Origin: Balneolaceae bacterium
Lineage (GTDB): Bacteria; Bacteroidota; Rhodothermia; Balneolales; Balneolaceae
Direction: 5' to 3'
Assembly (NCBI GenBank): GCA_020832285.1
Contig: JAFIFB010000007.1
Span: forward strand, 32,753-96,752
Length of the DNA: 64,000 bases
The notes under the pieces: generated by a model
What the model was told of the DNA's origin: nothing
Databases searched by the model: none
Seen by the model: only the letters and a program-made list of their open reading frames with translations
Made by a program: the position numbers and the translations under genes
Shown: in pieces, positions 9,279 through 20,482 of the stretch
Position numbering within the stretch: the stretch's first letter is position 1
How the letters are laid out: every line of letters begins with the position of its first letter

Positions 9279-10043
9279 CTATACTTTTATGACATTTATA
9301 TTTCTTCTCAAGAGTTCGGTTTCATATTGTGACGATATGTTGCTATCGGTTATGATAGTGCTGATAACGTCCACATCACAGATGTATGAAAAACTGTGCC
9401 TGCCAAACTTGCTTGAATCGGCAATTGCAACCACCTGTTGTGCTCTCTCCACCATTGTTCGGTTAAGTTGTGCTTCCATCGGATTCGGTGTGGTGAGGCC
9501 GTATTTAATGTCAAGTCCGTCCACACCCAGAAACAATTTATCGAAATAATAGTTGCTGATTGTAGCTTCGGCTTCCGGGCCAACCAGAGAAAAAGATTCT
9601 TTCCTGAGCACACCACCAGTTAACATCACATTTAAAGCTTCGAAGCCACCCAATTTCAATGCAATGTTGATCGCATTGGTCATAATTGTGAGGTTTTTTT
9701 TCTCCGATAACCGGTGGGCTACTTCCATTGCCGTTGTGCCGGAATCGAGCAGAATAGAATCTCCGTCATTGATCATCTCAACTGCTTTTTCACCGATTCT
9801 CTGTTTCTCTTTTTGAAAGAGTTTCTGTTTCTCTTCAAGTGTGGGATCTTCATAAACATTTTTCCTGATTAGTGCACCGCCATGTGTTCGATGGAGAATA
9901 CCTTTCTTTTCAAGAAAATCGAGATCGTTACGAATCGTTACACTCGAAACATCAAACTGATCACTTAAATTGTCAACCCTTACTTTTCCGTTTTTCTGAA
10001 TTAGTTGGATAATGCTGTCCCTTCGCTCAACTGTAGATCTCAT
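9279..10043 (-). CDS. DeoR/GlpR-family transcriptional regulator (AgaR-like)
   Basis: 254 residues. The N-terminal winged helix-turn-helix carries RVDNLSDQFDVSSVTIRNDL (residues about 21-40), followed by the LHRTHGGAL signature of the family. The C-terminal DeoR sensor domain contains LLDSGTTAMEVA and the FLGVDG and ADSSKFGR segments that bind phosphosugars. Convergent to the amino-sugar cluster, it is the obvious candidate regulator, responding to a phosphorylated intermediate. A tandem repeat upstream of its start may be its own operator. Confidence 0.88.
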   Translation of the reverse strand: MRSTVERRDSIIQLIQKNGKVRVDNLSDQFDVSSVTIRNDLDFLEKKGILHRTHGGALIRKNVYEDPTLEEKQKLFQKEKQRIGEKAVEMINDGDSILLDSGTTAMEVAHRLSEKKNLTIMTNAINIALKLGGFEALNVMLTGGVLRKESFSLVGPEAEATISNYYFDKLFLGVDGLDIKYGLTTPNPMEAQLNRTMVERAQQVVAIADSSKFGRHSFSYICDVDVISTIITDSNISSQYETELLRRNINVIKV

Positions 10044-10055
10044 GAAATATAATTT

Positions 10056-10074
10056 TAGTTATTTGTAGTTATTT
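10056..10074. promoter_or_regulatory. Tandem direct repeat upstream of the DeoR-family gene
   Basis: TAGTTATTT occurs twice, spaced by a single G, 13-31 bases upstream of the start codon. DeoR-family proteins often bind tandem direct repeats spaced about one helical turn, so autoregulation is plausible. I did not find the same motif upstream of agaS, which weakens the idea. Confidence 0.3.
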
Positions 10075-10153
10075 AACGGTATCAATCTGTATCAAATAAT
10101 CAATTTTTTTTTCAGTTTCTTTTTTTTTCTCAATAATTTCTTTCGTGGAATTT

Positions 10154-10193
10154 AAAAAAAAAAGCCTCACTCCAAAAATAGAAGTGAGGCTTT
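10154..10193 (-). terminator. Terminator of the groESL operon
   Basis: On the minus strand AAAGCCTCACTTC pairs with its complement across a short A/T loop and is followed by ten T. It lies 33 bases beyond the groEL stop. Confidence 0.85.
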
Positions 10194-10225
10194 AAATGGT
10201 TATTTAAGCTTTCAGTGAAAAAGGC

Positions 10226-11890
<1,665 letters not shown>

Positions 11891-11944
11891 AATTCTTTGT
11901 TCTTTTTATTTAGTTAGTATTTAAAAATGTAGAGGTGAAATTGT

Positions 11945-12232
11945 TCAGGACACAATTCCAAGGATGTCGGATTCTCTCATGATCAGGTACTCTTCACCAT
12001 CGAGAGTTACTTCTGTACCGGAATATTTTCCGTAGAGTACCTCATCTCCTTTTTTAACCGACATATCGATCTTGTTTCCATTCTCCACTTTACCAGGGCC
12101 TGCTTCAACTACAGTTCCTCGTTGTGGCTTTTCTTTTGCTGTATCCGGAATAATGATTCCTGAGCTTGTTTTTTCCTCAGCTTCAACCGGACGAACTAAA
12201 ACACGATCGCTTAATGGTTTTATCGTGGCCAT
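11945..12232 (-). CDS. groES: Co-chaperonin GroES (Hsp10)
   Basis: 95 residues, standard length. The N-terminal [34 protein letters not shown] covers the signature and the mobile loop that contacts GroEL; the C-terminus DILGIVS is usual for the family. First gene of the groES-groEL operon. No CIRCE element (TTAGCACTC repeat) is found upstream, so control by HrcA is not indicated. Confidence 0.97.
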   Translation of the reverse strand: MATIKPLSDRVLVRPVEAEEKTSSGIIIPDTAKEKPQRGTVVEAGPGKVENGNKIDMSVKKGDEVLYGKYSGTEVTLDGEEYLIMRESDILGIVS

Positions 12233-12281
12233 ATGTATGACTCCTAACTTTATGGTTTTTGTTGATAGTTAAATTTTTCCA

Positions 12282-12299
12282 ACACTTTCACTAAAGTGT
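12282..12299. promoter_or_regulatory. Palindrome upstream of groES
   Basis: ACACTTT-CACT-AAAGTGT, arms of 7 bases with a 4-base spacer, about 50 bases upstream of the groES start. It lies in the 5' leader or promoter region of the operon and could be an operator for a heat-shock regulator other than HrcA. No partner copy is seen upstream of hsp20 or dnaK. Confidence 0.3.
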
Positions 12300-12416
12300 C
12301 TTTGCTGCCAAACAAACAGCAACTTCCGTACCAAAAATTAAAGATCATTCAAAGAGTGCGCCTCACGGCCTAAATTGATCGAAAAAACAAGAAGTGACAA
12401 ACTTTTTGGCGCAATT

Positions 12417-13199
12417 TCAGACAAACGTGTCAAGTTGTTCCAAACGTGCTGTCAACTTTTCATACATCTCCGGCGAGAGGGCTTCTGCTCTGAGGTTAAA
12501 ATCGAACTCTCCGGATGGCAATTCGGCATCAAGTCGTTTCAGTGCATTGCTCAGTTTTTTTCTTCGCTGGTTAAACGCCATCCGCACCACGGTTTTCAGA
12601 TTTTTATCAAGACAGGCCAGCGGAGCTTTATTAAATGTAAGTTTTAAAACTGAACTGTTCACTCTCGGAGGTGGAGAAAAAACTTGCGGGGGGACATCAA
12701 AAAGAATTTCGGGAGTACTCATCAGCTTGGTTTGCACGCTCAGAATACCATACTCTTTGCTACGGGGTTCCGCCACAATCCGTTCGGCTACTTCCTTTTG
12801 CATCATCAACAAAGCAGAAGTGAGATGTTCACGTTTTTCAAGAAGGGAAAACAGAATCTGACTGGTGATGTAGTATGGCAAATTGCCAATAATATGAAGC
12901 TGCCGTCCTTCCGTATTAACATCACTCCAGTTGAACTTCAACACATCTTTCTGGATAATTTCCAGGCCTGGAAAAGTTTCTTCGAGAAACTCCACCATTC
13001 TGCCGTCAATTTCAATTACGGAAAGGTTTTTGAAACGTTCAGAAAGAAGTTTGGTCAGCGCTCCTGCACCAGGGCCAATTTCAATCACTGTATCATCCGG
13101 AGATGCCGGAATGGCATCCACAATTTTACTGATCATGTTCCCGTCTTTCAGGAAGTGCTGGCCAAGGCTCTTTTTTGTTTTGGGGTGACGGGACATCAA
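12417..13199 (-). CDS. rsmA: 16S rRNA (adenine1518/1519-N6) dimethyltransferase RsmA/KsgA
   Basis: 260 residues. HPKTKKSLGQHFLKD at the N-terminus is the KsgA signature. SAM-binding motif I is VIEIGPGAGALTKLL and the catalytic motif IV is IGNLPYYITSQILF. The enzyme dimethylates two adjacent adenines in helix 45 of 16S rRNA late in 30S assembly. Two Met codons stand at the start (MMSRHP); either may be used. Followed downstream by groES with its own upstream region. Confidence 0.95.
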   Translation of the reverse strand: MMSRHPKTKKSLGQHFLKDGNMISKIVDAIPASPDDTVIEIGPGAGALTKLLSERFKNLSVIEIDGRMVEFLEETFPGLEIIQKDVLKFNWSDVNTEGRQLHIIGNLPYYITSQILFSLLEKREHLTSALLMMQKEVAERIVAEPRSKEYGILSVQTKLMSTPEILFDVPPQVFSPPPRVNSSVLKLTFNKAPLACLDKNLKTVVRMAFNQRRKKLSNALKRLDAELPSGEFDFNLRAEALSPEMYEKLTARLEQLDTFV

Positions 13200-13306
13200 A
13201 TCTCTTTTGAATTATATTTCCAGAGTTTAAGCGGCAGTTCAAAACCAGCCTCAAGCAGCCTTAGACTGCATTATGCACGAATAAATTTATTATTAAATAA
13301 TACAGG

Positions 13307-14395
13307 TTAGTGAATCAGATTAAAAATTCGGCTGAAGCGGGGCAAAAACCGCTCGCCATCCCAGGAAAAGTAGATAATCCCGGCTTTTCCGATAACGTGA
13401 TCATCCGGTACAACCCCCCAGTAGCGGCTGTCTTCACTGTCATCCCGGTTGTCACCCATCATAAAATAGTAATCCTTTTGTACGGTGTAACGGTTAGTCT
13501 CCTCCCCGTTAATGATAAAGCGGTCGCCATCCCGCTGTACACTATTGCGTTCGTATCGCTCCATCAAATCCTGATACAGATGCCAGTTATCAGAGGTGAG
13601 TTCTACTTCCATTCCGTTGTAGGGTACTATAAACTCCTCCATATTGTCATGATTGGTAAATCCTCTGGAAAAATTAAACCCACGGCGGCTGAAACCATCA
13701 TAATCATCCGGAAGGACAAATTTTTCAACAGTCTCTACCTCCGACCATTCCTGCATTTCACCGGCTGTTTCTTCGGTCATGTTGATGATGTAGGAGTTGC
13801 TGCCGCTTTGTACAATAGATGCTCCGGCTTCCCTAACCTTTGATGCACTCAAACGGATTCGTTCGCGCGTCTGTACTCTGTAATTAAACATGAGTGTTTC
13901 GAAATTTTGAGCAGGTTCTCCATTTACAAACAGCACTTTATTTTCAATGCTTACACGGTCGCCCGGAATTGCCACAGCGCGTTTTATATAATTTGTTTTT
14001 ACCGAAATCGGGGCTACATCAATCGGATAGTTGAATACCACAATATCATCCCGTTCAATCTCGGAATATCCGGGTATACGAAACCAGGGCAAACTCACAC
14101 CGGGCATGTAAATATCAGTAAACGGCACAGAGAGTGTCATGGGTGTGCGAGGGCCATAGGCAAGTTTGGTCACAATCAAAAAATCACCGGTAAGAAGGGT
14201 TTTCTCCATACTCGGTGTTGGAATTCTGTAGGCCCCGAAGAAAAACGTACGAATTATTATTGCCGCTATAGCCGCCCAAATCAGTGCATCAAGCCACTCT
14301 CTTGCCCAATGTTTTGCCTGAGAATTGTCTGTTTTTTTTCGATCTGATGATTTCCCTTTACGTAGCCTGCCTTGGTCCTTTTTCTTTTTATTCAA
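13307..14395 (-). CDS. lepB: Signal peptidase I
   Basis: 362 residues. A Lys-rich cytoplasmic N-terminus is followed by one membrane anchor (about 36-54), then PTPSMEKTLLTGDFL with the catalytic Ser62 and YIKRAVAIPGDRV with the general-base Lys138. MMGDNRDDSEDSRYWGVVP is box D/E. About 110 residues are inserted between the Lys box and box D, an extension usual in Bacteroidota-type LepB. It cleaves Sec and Tat signal peptides on the outer face of the inner membrane. A short gap separates it from the exported protein upstream. Confidence 0.95.
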   Translation of the reverse strand: MNKKKKDQGRLRKGKSSDRKKTDNSQAKHWAREWLDALIWAAIAAIIIRTFFFGAYRIPTPSMEKTLLTGDFLIVTKLAYGPRTPMTLSVPFTDIYMPGVSLPWFRIPGYSEIERDDIVVFNYPIDVAPISVKTNYIKRAVAIPGDRVSIENKVLFVNGEPAQNFETLMFNYRVQTRERIRLSASKVREAGASIVQSGSNSYIINMTEETAGEMQEWSEVETVEKFVLPDDYDGFSRRGFNFSRGFTNHDNMEEFIVPYNGMEVELTSDNWHLYQDLMERYERNSVQRDGDRFIINGEETNRYTVQKDYYFMMGDNRDDSEDSRYWGVVPDDHVIGKAGIIYFSWDGERFLPRFSRIFNLIH

Positions 14396-14411
14396 TTGTG
14401 CTGATAACTAT

Positions 14412-14993
14412 TTAGTTAAATGTTGGGCGACTGATTGCCTCGCGTTTGTATTCTCCGTCTTCATATTTCACGAGATACCACTGATCACGCTCAGGAGAGT
14501 AAAAATAGTCAGAAAATTCTACGGGATCGCCCTCATCGTCCATCAACATCCGATTAAGTGTGCGTTTTACCTGAGGCATCAGGTCGATGTAACGGCTGGC
14601 TCCTACATATACAAGTCCATTTTCAAAAGGCCCGTCCAGGTCAAGTATCATCAGCGGCATTTGCTCGTCCACAATAAACCAGTATTCAAACTGAATGGCT
14701 TTTCCGGGACGGAAGTTGTCATTAATTAAATCTCCGATGGTTTGTGTTGGGTCACCAAAAACAGCCTGAAGCCGAGAACGGAGCTCAATGGTTGGGAGTC
14801 GGTCAATGGTTGTGGGGTTGTAAAGTCCCTGCCCGCTCCAGTTGATGTCTGCAAATCGTTGTTGAAATTCATTCCTTTCAGATGGTTCAACTTTTCGGAT
14901 TTCGGGATCTTCGAACTGGGCATACGCTATCGATCCAATCAGCGTAAGCAGAATTGTCAGAAATATTTTTTTAAGTATCATCATTTTTTCCAT
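14412..14993 (-). CDS. Exported protein of unknown function
   Basis: 193 residues with a clear signal peptide (KKIFLTILLTLIGSIAYAQ). The mature part has no motif I recognise; it contains conserved-looking aromatic segments IQFEYWFIVDEQMPLMILDL and a C-terminal WYLVKYEDGEYKREAI. It lies 16 bases upstream of lepB and 20 bases downstream of lepA, so it is probably cotranscribed with both and periplasmic. The start may be the second Met pair (MMILKK). No function is proposed. Confidence 0.8.
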   Translation of the reverse strand: MEKMMILKKIFLTILLTLIGSIAYAQFEDPEIRKVEPSERNEFQQRFADINWSGQGLYNPTTIDRLPTIELRSRLQAVFGDPTQTIGDLINDNFRPGKAIQFEYWFIVDEQMPLMILDLDGPFENGLVYVGASRYIDLMPQVKRTLNRMLMDDEGDPVEFSDYFYSPERDQWYLVKYEDGEYKREAISRPTFN

Positions 14994-15013
14994 AGAAATA
15001 CAAATTGTGGTTA

Positions 15014-16813
15014 TTAATCCTCATTTTCCATTGAGAGTACGGCAAGAAACGCCTCCTGTGGAATTTCTACGGTTCCAACCTGTTTCATGCGTTTTTTACC
15101 TTCCTTCTGTTTTTCAATAAGCTTACGTTTACGGGAAATATCACCGCCATAACATTTGGCTGTTACATCTTTGCGGAGCGCCCGGATGGTATCCCTGGCA
15201 ATAACCCGCGAACCGATTGCAGCCTGCACTGCTACTTCAAACTGCTGACGAGGAATAAGTTCCTTCAGCTTGGCACAAACTTTCCTGCCCTGGTAATAAG
15301 CCTTTTCCCGGTGCGTAATGCTGGAAAGTGCATCCACCGGTTCGCCGTTCAGCAGTATATCTAAACGCACAAGGTTACCTTTTCTGTATTCAAGAAATTC
15401 ATAATCGAGAGAAGCGTATCCGCGGGTGCCGCTTTTCAGCTTATCGTAAAAATCGAACACCACTTCGGCCATTGGAAGTTCATAAGTGATTTCTACCCGG
15501 TTATTCTGCATAAAATGCTGATTTACATACACTCCCCGCCGATCCTGACAGAGCGACATAATGGGACCGATGTAATCAGCGGGAGTAATGATACTCGCCT
15601 TGATGTATGGCTCCCAAACAGTATTTACTTTGCCGGCATCAGGCATATCACTGGGATTGTCCACTTTCACTCGTTCACCCTCTTCGGTATCAATTTCGTA
15701 GCGAACGTTGGGTACGGTCGTAATGATATCGATGTTGAACTCACGATCAAGCCGTTCCTGAACTATTTCCATGTGCAGCAAACCCAGAAATCCCGCACGA
15801 AAACCAAAGCCTAACGCCCTGGAAGTTTCAGGCTGATAGGTGAGGGAGGCATCGTTAAGCTGAAGTTTCTCAAGAGCAGATCGCAAATCTTCAAAATCTT
15901 CTGTCTGGGTCGGGAAAATACCACTGAATACCATCGGTTTCACATCTTTGTAACCTGGTACAGGTGTGTCTGCCCTGTTTTTTTGATGGGTGATGGTATC
16001 ACCTACTTTGGCATCCTGCAGTGACTTCACACTGCCAATCACGTAGCCTACTTCACCGGCTTTCAGCTCCTTTGTCGGCTCCTGCTTCATCTTCAGATAA
16101 CCGACTTCTTCAGCATCATACTCTTTTTTGGTGGCCATAAACAGAATACCATCGCCCTTCTTGAGAACTCCCTCCATTACCCGTACATATGCAATGGAGC
16201 CCCGGTAGGTGTTAAAAACAGAATCAAAAATGAGTGCTTTCAGAGGTTTCTCGTAATTTTGTGAGGGGGCCGGAACTTTATCGACAATTTCTTCAAGGAG
16301 AGCTTCCACTCCATCTCCGGTTTTCCCGGAAACCCTCAAAATATCCTCATAATCGCACCCGATCAGATCCACAATCTGTTGACCAACTCCCTCTGGATCG
16401 GCACCCGGAAGGTCTATTTTATTGAGCACCGGAATTATTTCAAGGCCCTGCTCTATGGCCTGGTAAAGGTTGGAAATCGTTTGTGCTTCAATCCCCTGGG
16501 CTGCATCAACCACCAGCAGCGCTCCCTCACATGCTTTTAATGCCCGGGAAACTTCATATGCAAAATCCACATGCCCCGGAGTATCGATCAGATTATATAT
16601 GTAGGTTTCACCGTTTGACCGTTTATAATCCATACGGATGGCATGGCTTTTAATGGTAATGCCCCGCTCACGCTCCAGGTCCATGCTATCAAGAATCTGC
16701 TCCTGCATCTCTCTTTCACTAATAGCGCCAGTACGTTCCAGCAGCCTGTCAGCCAGTGTAGATTTGCCATGGTCAATGTGAGCAATAATGCAGAAATTGC
16801 GAATATTATTCAT
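15014..16813 (-). CDS. lepA: Elongation factor 4 (LepA)
   Basis: 599 residues from ATG at 16813; the reading frame is open for another 45 codons upstream, but [20 protein letters not shown] is the normal N-terminus. G1 is AHIDHGKS, G2/switch I follows [10 protein letters not shown]3 is DTPGHVDF and G4 is NKID. The C-terminal LepA domain ends in [20 protein letters not shown]. This GTPase acts on ribosomes, back-translocating or helping initiation under stress. It heads the lepA, unknown, lepB minus-strand run. Confidence 0.97.
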   Translation of the reverse strand: MNNIRNFCIIAHIDHGKSTLADRLLERTGAISEREMQEQILDSMDLERERGITIKSHAIRMDYKRSNGETYIYNLIDTPGHVDFAYEVSRALKACEGALLVVDAAQGIEAQTISNLYQAIEQGLEIIPVLNKIDLPGADPEGVGQQIVDLIGCDYEDILRVSGKTGDGVEALLEEIVDKVPAPSQNYEKPLKALIFDSVFNTYRGSIAYVRVMEGVLKKGDGILFMATKKEYDAEEVGYLKMKQEPTKELKAGEVGYVIGSVKSLQDAKVGDTITHQKNRADTPVPGYKDVKPMVFSGIFPTQTEDFEDLRSALEKLQLNDASLTYQPETSRALGFGFRAGFLGLLHMEIVQERLDREFNIDIITTVPNVRYEIDTEEGERVKVDNPSDMPDAGKVNTVWEPYIKASIITPADYIGPIMSLCQDRRGVYVNQHFMQNNRVEITYELPMAEVVFDFYDKLKSGTRGYASLDYEFLEYRKGNLVRLDILLNGEPVDALSSITHREKAYYQGRKVCAKLKELIPRQQFEVAVQAAIGSRVIARDTIRALRKDVTAKCYGGDISRKRKLIEKQKEGKKRMKQVGTVEIPQEAFLAVLSMENED

Positions 16814-17094
16814 GCGAAAAATTACATAACTAAAAAATGATTCAAGCCTTAAATATACAAATTCGAAACGCCCGTTGCATTTAAATGTTATTTGTTGGTT
16901 TTTACAATTCCATTGCCACAAACTGCTTAAAATGGCCGAATGAATCACTCATAACCCTACCAATTCTGATAATTTTTTTGAGCTCGCTTTACAAATTTCA
17001 ATATGACTTCTCAAAAGGCAAAATTTTCCCGTCCCGAACCGGCAATTTTAATCTATAAATCTGATACAATCCATCAACAAAAACTTTTCCACTA

Positions 17095-19686
17095 ATGATA
17101 AAAAAGCACCTTTTAGCACCTTTGTTTTTTACTCTCCTGCTTTTACCTGCTCAGCTTCTGGCACAGGTAAAAACCTTTGAAGAAGTTGTGGGACATAATA
17201 TTGGCGACCGCATTACCCTGAGCCATCAGATCCTTGATTATCTCCGCTATCTTGAAGAGGCTTCCGACAGAGTTGTACTTCAGGAAATCGGCACCACATT
17301 CGACAACCGCCTGCAGATTGCCGCCATTCTCACCTCTCCCGAAAATCACGTCCGGCTGGATGAGATCCGGGAAAACGCCGGGCGGCTGAATGATCCAAGA
17401 ATCACAAGCCGGTCTGAAGCAGATCAGATTATCGAAAGCCAGCCTGCCGTGCTCTACCTCGGAGGTTCCATACACGGTTTTGAACTCTCAGGAACCGAAG
17501 GTGTGCTGAAAATTCTTGAACATTACACAACCAGCAACGATCCCGAAACTCTCGAAGAACTCAAAAACACACTGATGGTGGTTGATCCGGTTATTAACTC
17601 CGATGGTCGTGATGCTTTCGCCACGTTTAATCACCAGCACCGCGGACGCGAAGCAAACCCCGACCTGGCTGACTGGTCGAACGATTTCACATCCTGGGAC
17701 GGTCTAAAATACCGTACCAGTCACTACTATTTTGACCTGAACCGCGACTGGTTTGCTCACACTCATCCCGAAACCCGTAACCGTGCCGCAATTCTGCAGG
17801 AATGGAGGCCTCAGGCTGGTGTAGATGCCCACGAAATGGGTTCTGAGCGGGAATTTTATTTTGACCCGCCCGCAGAACCTGTCTCTCCGTTATTCCCCGA
17901 ATACACCTCAAAATGGTTCGAAGAGTATGGCCGTGCCTACGCCGATGCATTTGACCGGGAAAATATCGAATATACCAAACGTGAAATTTTCAACTATTTC
18001 TATCCCGCCTATTTCACTTCTTATATGACCTACCAGGGAGCCGTAGGCATGCTGTATGAGCAGGGATCATCCCGCGGATTTGCCTGGCGCCTTTCCGACG
18101 GAACCGTACGCACACTGGCCGATGGTGCCTTTAACCAGTACACGGCGTTCCGGGCCATGATTCAACTTTCCAGTGAACGGCGTGCCGAACTTTTGAGTGA
18201 CTATTTTGAGGCCAACACCAGCGCCACCGAAAGTGGAAATGATGGTGTTGCTCGCTATCTGATTAAACCAGTTGGCGATCCGAATCTTGTAAGCGAAGCT
18301 GTTAACCTGCTGATGAGAAGCGGTGTGGAAGTACAGCGGCTCACATCCAATGCTACCCTTCAAAATGTGTCTGACCGCACTGGAACTGGTGTTGGAAGTC
18401 AAACTTTCGAAGCCGGAACTTACCTGATTGAAGCTGCCCAGCCACGAATGGCGTTTATCCGAAACCTGCTTGATCCGCACATCTCCATCCCCGAAGACTT
18501 TCTGGAAGAAGCCCGGCAGCGGGTCGATCGCGGTGAGAATCCCAGATTTTACGACATAACCTCATGGTCACTCCCACTTCTGTTTAATCTGGAGGGCTAC
18601 AGCACCAGCGACAGCCGATCTATTTCCGCAGAACAAGTAATGGAGCCGGTTTCAAATCCGGGAAACATGACAAATGAAATCGCAAATTATGCCTACCTGA
18701 TCGACGGAAGCCAGGCGGCAGCACTTTCTACTGTGATTCCATTGCGTGAAAAAGGAATCCGCCTCCATATCATCTACCGGCCTACCCGAATTGACGGGCG
18801 CCATTACAGCTCCGGCACACTTGTGGTCCGCACAGACGGAAAAAGCGAAAACGTACATGAAGTACTAAGTGAACTGGCTGAAAAATATGACCTTGCTGTA
18901 GATGCAGTTCATTCAGGCCGGGCCGACCAGGGTTATCCCCCGCTCGGTACGATACAGGGAAATCGCATTAATAAACCGGCAATTGCACTGCTGGGTAATT
19001 ACCCGGTATCTGGTTACTCCTTCGGGTGGGCCTGGCATACGCTCGACCAGCAATATGAAATCCCGCACACCATTATCAACACTACTAAAATCGCCTCTAC
19101 ACCGATGGAACGGTTTGATGTTTTAATTATCCCCGAATCCCCAAATAATCGTGAAATGCGCCGCTATCTTGATGATTCAGGAGTAGAACGCATTCAGCAG
19201 TGGGTAAGTGATGGCGGCACTCTTGTCACCATAGGCTCAGGCACCGAATTCATGCGAAGTGTACTGGAACTCGGCGACCTTGAAACCTGGTACGATGATG
19301 AAGATAACGAGGATGCCCAGCGGGTAACTGTTCCCGGTGCATTTGTGAGAACCGAACTCGACCGTGAAGAGTGGCTGGTATCTGGATACGACAGTGATCT
19401 GCCGGTACTCATCAATTCAAACCGTCTCTACCGGGCTCCCGGAAGTGAAAGCAACCCGTCCCGGCGAACTCCAGTGAAAGTAGCAGCTGGTGATGACTTC
19501 CGAATTGCAGGCCACATGTGGGAAGAAAACCTGGAGCGCCTGCCCGAAAGCGTGTTTCTCTACGAGCAGCGTATCGGTTCAGGACGGGTCATATCCTTCG
19601 CTGAAGATGTAAACTTCCGGGGCTACTGGCGGGGAATTGACCGCCTTTTTCTAAATGCCGTTATCCTTGGCCCCAGTGCACCATAA
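17095..19686 (+). CDS. Secreted M14-family zinc carboxypeptidase with C-terminal GATase-like domain
   Basis: 863 residues. A signal peptide (LFFTLLLLPAQLLAQ) directs export. The catalytic domain has the zinc ligands His127 and Glu130 (GGSIHGFE), His246 (DAHEMGSE) and the general base Glu322 (MLYEQGS), with FDLNRDW between, so all four key residues are present. The last 300 residues hold a class I glutamine amidotransferase-like fold suggested by ALLGNYPVSGYS and QQWVSDGGTLVTIGSG, probably without catalysis. Such large M14 proteins are common in marine Bacteroidota and Gemmatimonadota, presumably for nutrient peptides. It stands alone between lepA and a repeat-rich region. Confidence 0.9.
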   Translation: MIKKHLLAPLFFTLLLLPAQLLAQVKTFEEVVGHNIGDRITLSHQILDYLRYLEEASDRVVLQEIGTTFDNRLQIAAILTSPENHVRLDEIRENAGRLNDPRITSRSEADQIIESQPAVLYLGGSIHGFELSGTEGVLKILEHYTTSNDPETLEELKNTLMVVDPVINSDGRDAFATFNHQHRGREANPDLADWSNDFTSWDGLKYRTSHYYFDLNRDWFAHTHPETRNRAAILQEWRPQAGVDAHEMGSEREFYFDPPAEPVSPLFPEYTSKWFEEYGRAYADAFDRENIEYTKREIFNYFYPAYFTSYMTYQGAVGMLYEQGSSRGFAWRLSDGTVRTLADGAFNQYTAFRAMIQLSSERRAELLSDYFEANTSATESGNDGVARYLIKPVGDPNLVSEAVNLLMRSGVEVQRLTSNATLQNVSDRTGTGVGSQTFEAGTYLIEAAQPRMAFIRNLLDPHISIPEDFLEEARQRVDRGENPRFYDITSWSLPLLFNLEGYSTSDSRSISAEQVMEPVSNPGNMTNEIANYAYLIDGSQAAALSTVIPLREKGIRLHIIYRPTRIDGRHYSSGTLVVRTDGKSENVHEVLSELAEKYDLAVDAVHSGRADQGYPPLGTIQGNRINKPAIALLGNYPVSGYSFGWAWHTLDQQYEIPHTIINTTKIASTPMERFDVLIIPESPNNREMRRYLDDSGVERIQQWVSDGGTLVTIGSGTEFMRSVLELGDLETWYDDEDNEDAQRVTVPGAFVRTELDREEWLVSGYDSDLPVLINSNRLYRAPGSESNPSRRTPVKVAAGDDFRIAGHMWEENLERLPESVFLYEQRIGSGRVISFAEDVNFRGYWRGIDRLFLNAVILGPSAP

Positions 19687-19738
19687 TTTTTTATTATTTT
19701 TTCGTTCTGATATCGAAAAATTATCAACCATCTCTAAT

Positions 19739-19820
19739 GATATTCGATTTATAAGATGTAACGACGTAGCGATATTCGATCTGATGGACACTAAAATCGC
19801 TACGTCGAGTATCGAATATC
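19739..19820. repeat. Inverted-repeat cluster downstream of the M14 peptidase gene
   Basis: A perfect 12-base inverted repeat, CGACGTAGCGAT (19762-19773) with ATCGCTACGTCG (19796-19807), overlaps a second one, GATATTCGAT (19771-19780) with ATCGAATATC (19811-19820). GATATTCGAT also occurs directly at 19739. No poly-T follows, so it is not a standard terminator. The stretch 19687-20130 contains no convincing gene. Confidence 0.7.
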
Positions 19821-19952
19821 TCCTGAATCGTTCAATCATAACGATATCATGGCTCCAAAAGAAGATGCCATTTAAGGATCTGCCTGAAACTTAATGGATA
19901 AAATTGAGAGGCTTGTTTGTTCAGCGACCTGCAAGAGTGCCCGGTGCTTTTC

Positions 19953-20108
19953 CGGGTTCCTGGCAGAGTCGCAGGGTTCTGCCCTGAAATGCCTTAAAGC
20001 CAACCGTGCCCTCAACCCACAACTCAGACAGGATTTCGCTCCGCTCAAACTCTGGCAGGTTGTTTACACAGCAACCTGGCAATACATCGCGACTCTGTCA
20101 GGAACCCG
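19953..20108. repeat. REP/BIME-like palindromic element
   Basis: The ends form a 20-base inverted repeat with one mismatch (19953-19972 and 20089-20108). Inside are two smaller hairpins: CAGGG-TTCTG-CCCTG near 19972 and CAGGTTG...CAACCTG at about 20056-20078. A core ACTCTGnCAGG recurs: ACTCAGACAGG, ACTCTGGCAGG, ACTCTGTCAGG on the plus strand and one reversed copy at the left end. This organisation resembles clustered REP sequences mobilised by RAYT transposases. No RAYT gene is in the window. Confidence 0.65.
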
Positions 20109-20130
20109 TCGTTTTATATTTGACAAGACA

Positions 20131-20376
20131 CTACTCATCAACAGGACTCAGCATTTCCACATGAAACCGGAATGCTTCATCTTCAAGCGACATTGTGTCA
20201 TAAATCTCGCGTATCAGTTCAAATACCACATCGGTATCTCCCTTAATGCTGGTTGAGAGATAGTTTACATCCACCTCAACATCGTGCTGGGCCACAAATT
20301 CAATCAAATCCTGTACTTTGTCTTTGGGATGGTCGGTATAGAGCGGGATGTAAGTAAGTTGAGCAATCGTCTTCAT
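20131..20376 (-). CDS. Small YkoF/MTH1187-like protein, possible thiamine or ligand-binding
   Basis: 81 residues. The pattern IAQLTYIPLYTDHPKDKVQDLIEFV...VDVNYLSTSIKGD...ELIREIY resembles the ferredoxin-like fold of the YkoF and MTH1187 (DUF77) families, in which the equivalent STxIEGD segment is conserved. Those proteins bind thiamine or HMP or remain uncharacterised. No signal peptide, so cytoplasmic. It lies directly next to the REP-like element and divergent from the DUF4382 lipoprotein. The family assignment is by eye and moderately sure. Confidence 0.6.
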   Translation of the reverse strand: MKTIAQLTYIPLYTDHPKDKVQDLIEFVAQHDVEVDVNYLSTSIKGDTDVVFELIREIYDTMSLEDEAFRFHVEMLSPVDE

Positions 20377-20482
20377 TTATATCTCTTTATATGTTGATGT
20401 CAGTTTATTGGGAAACAAAACGTTCCAGTTGTAATTAAACAGGGTACATATCTTAAAATACTCAAAATGAATCTTCACTGTT

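Noticed and set aside
19894..20256. A 120-codon plus-strand frame
   Set aside because: It is made of the REP-like palindromes and the antisense of the small YkoF-like gene; no protein-like pattern.
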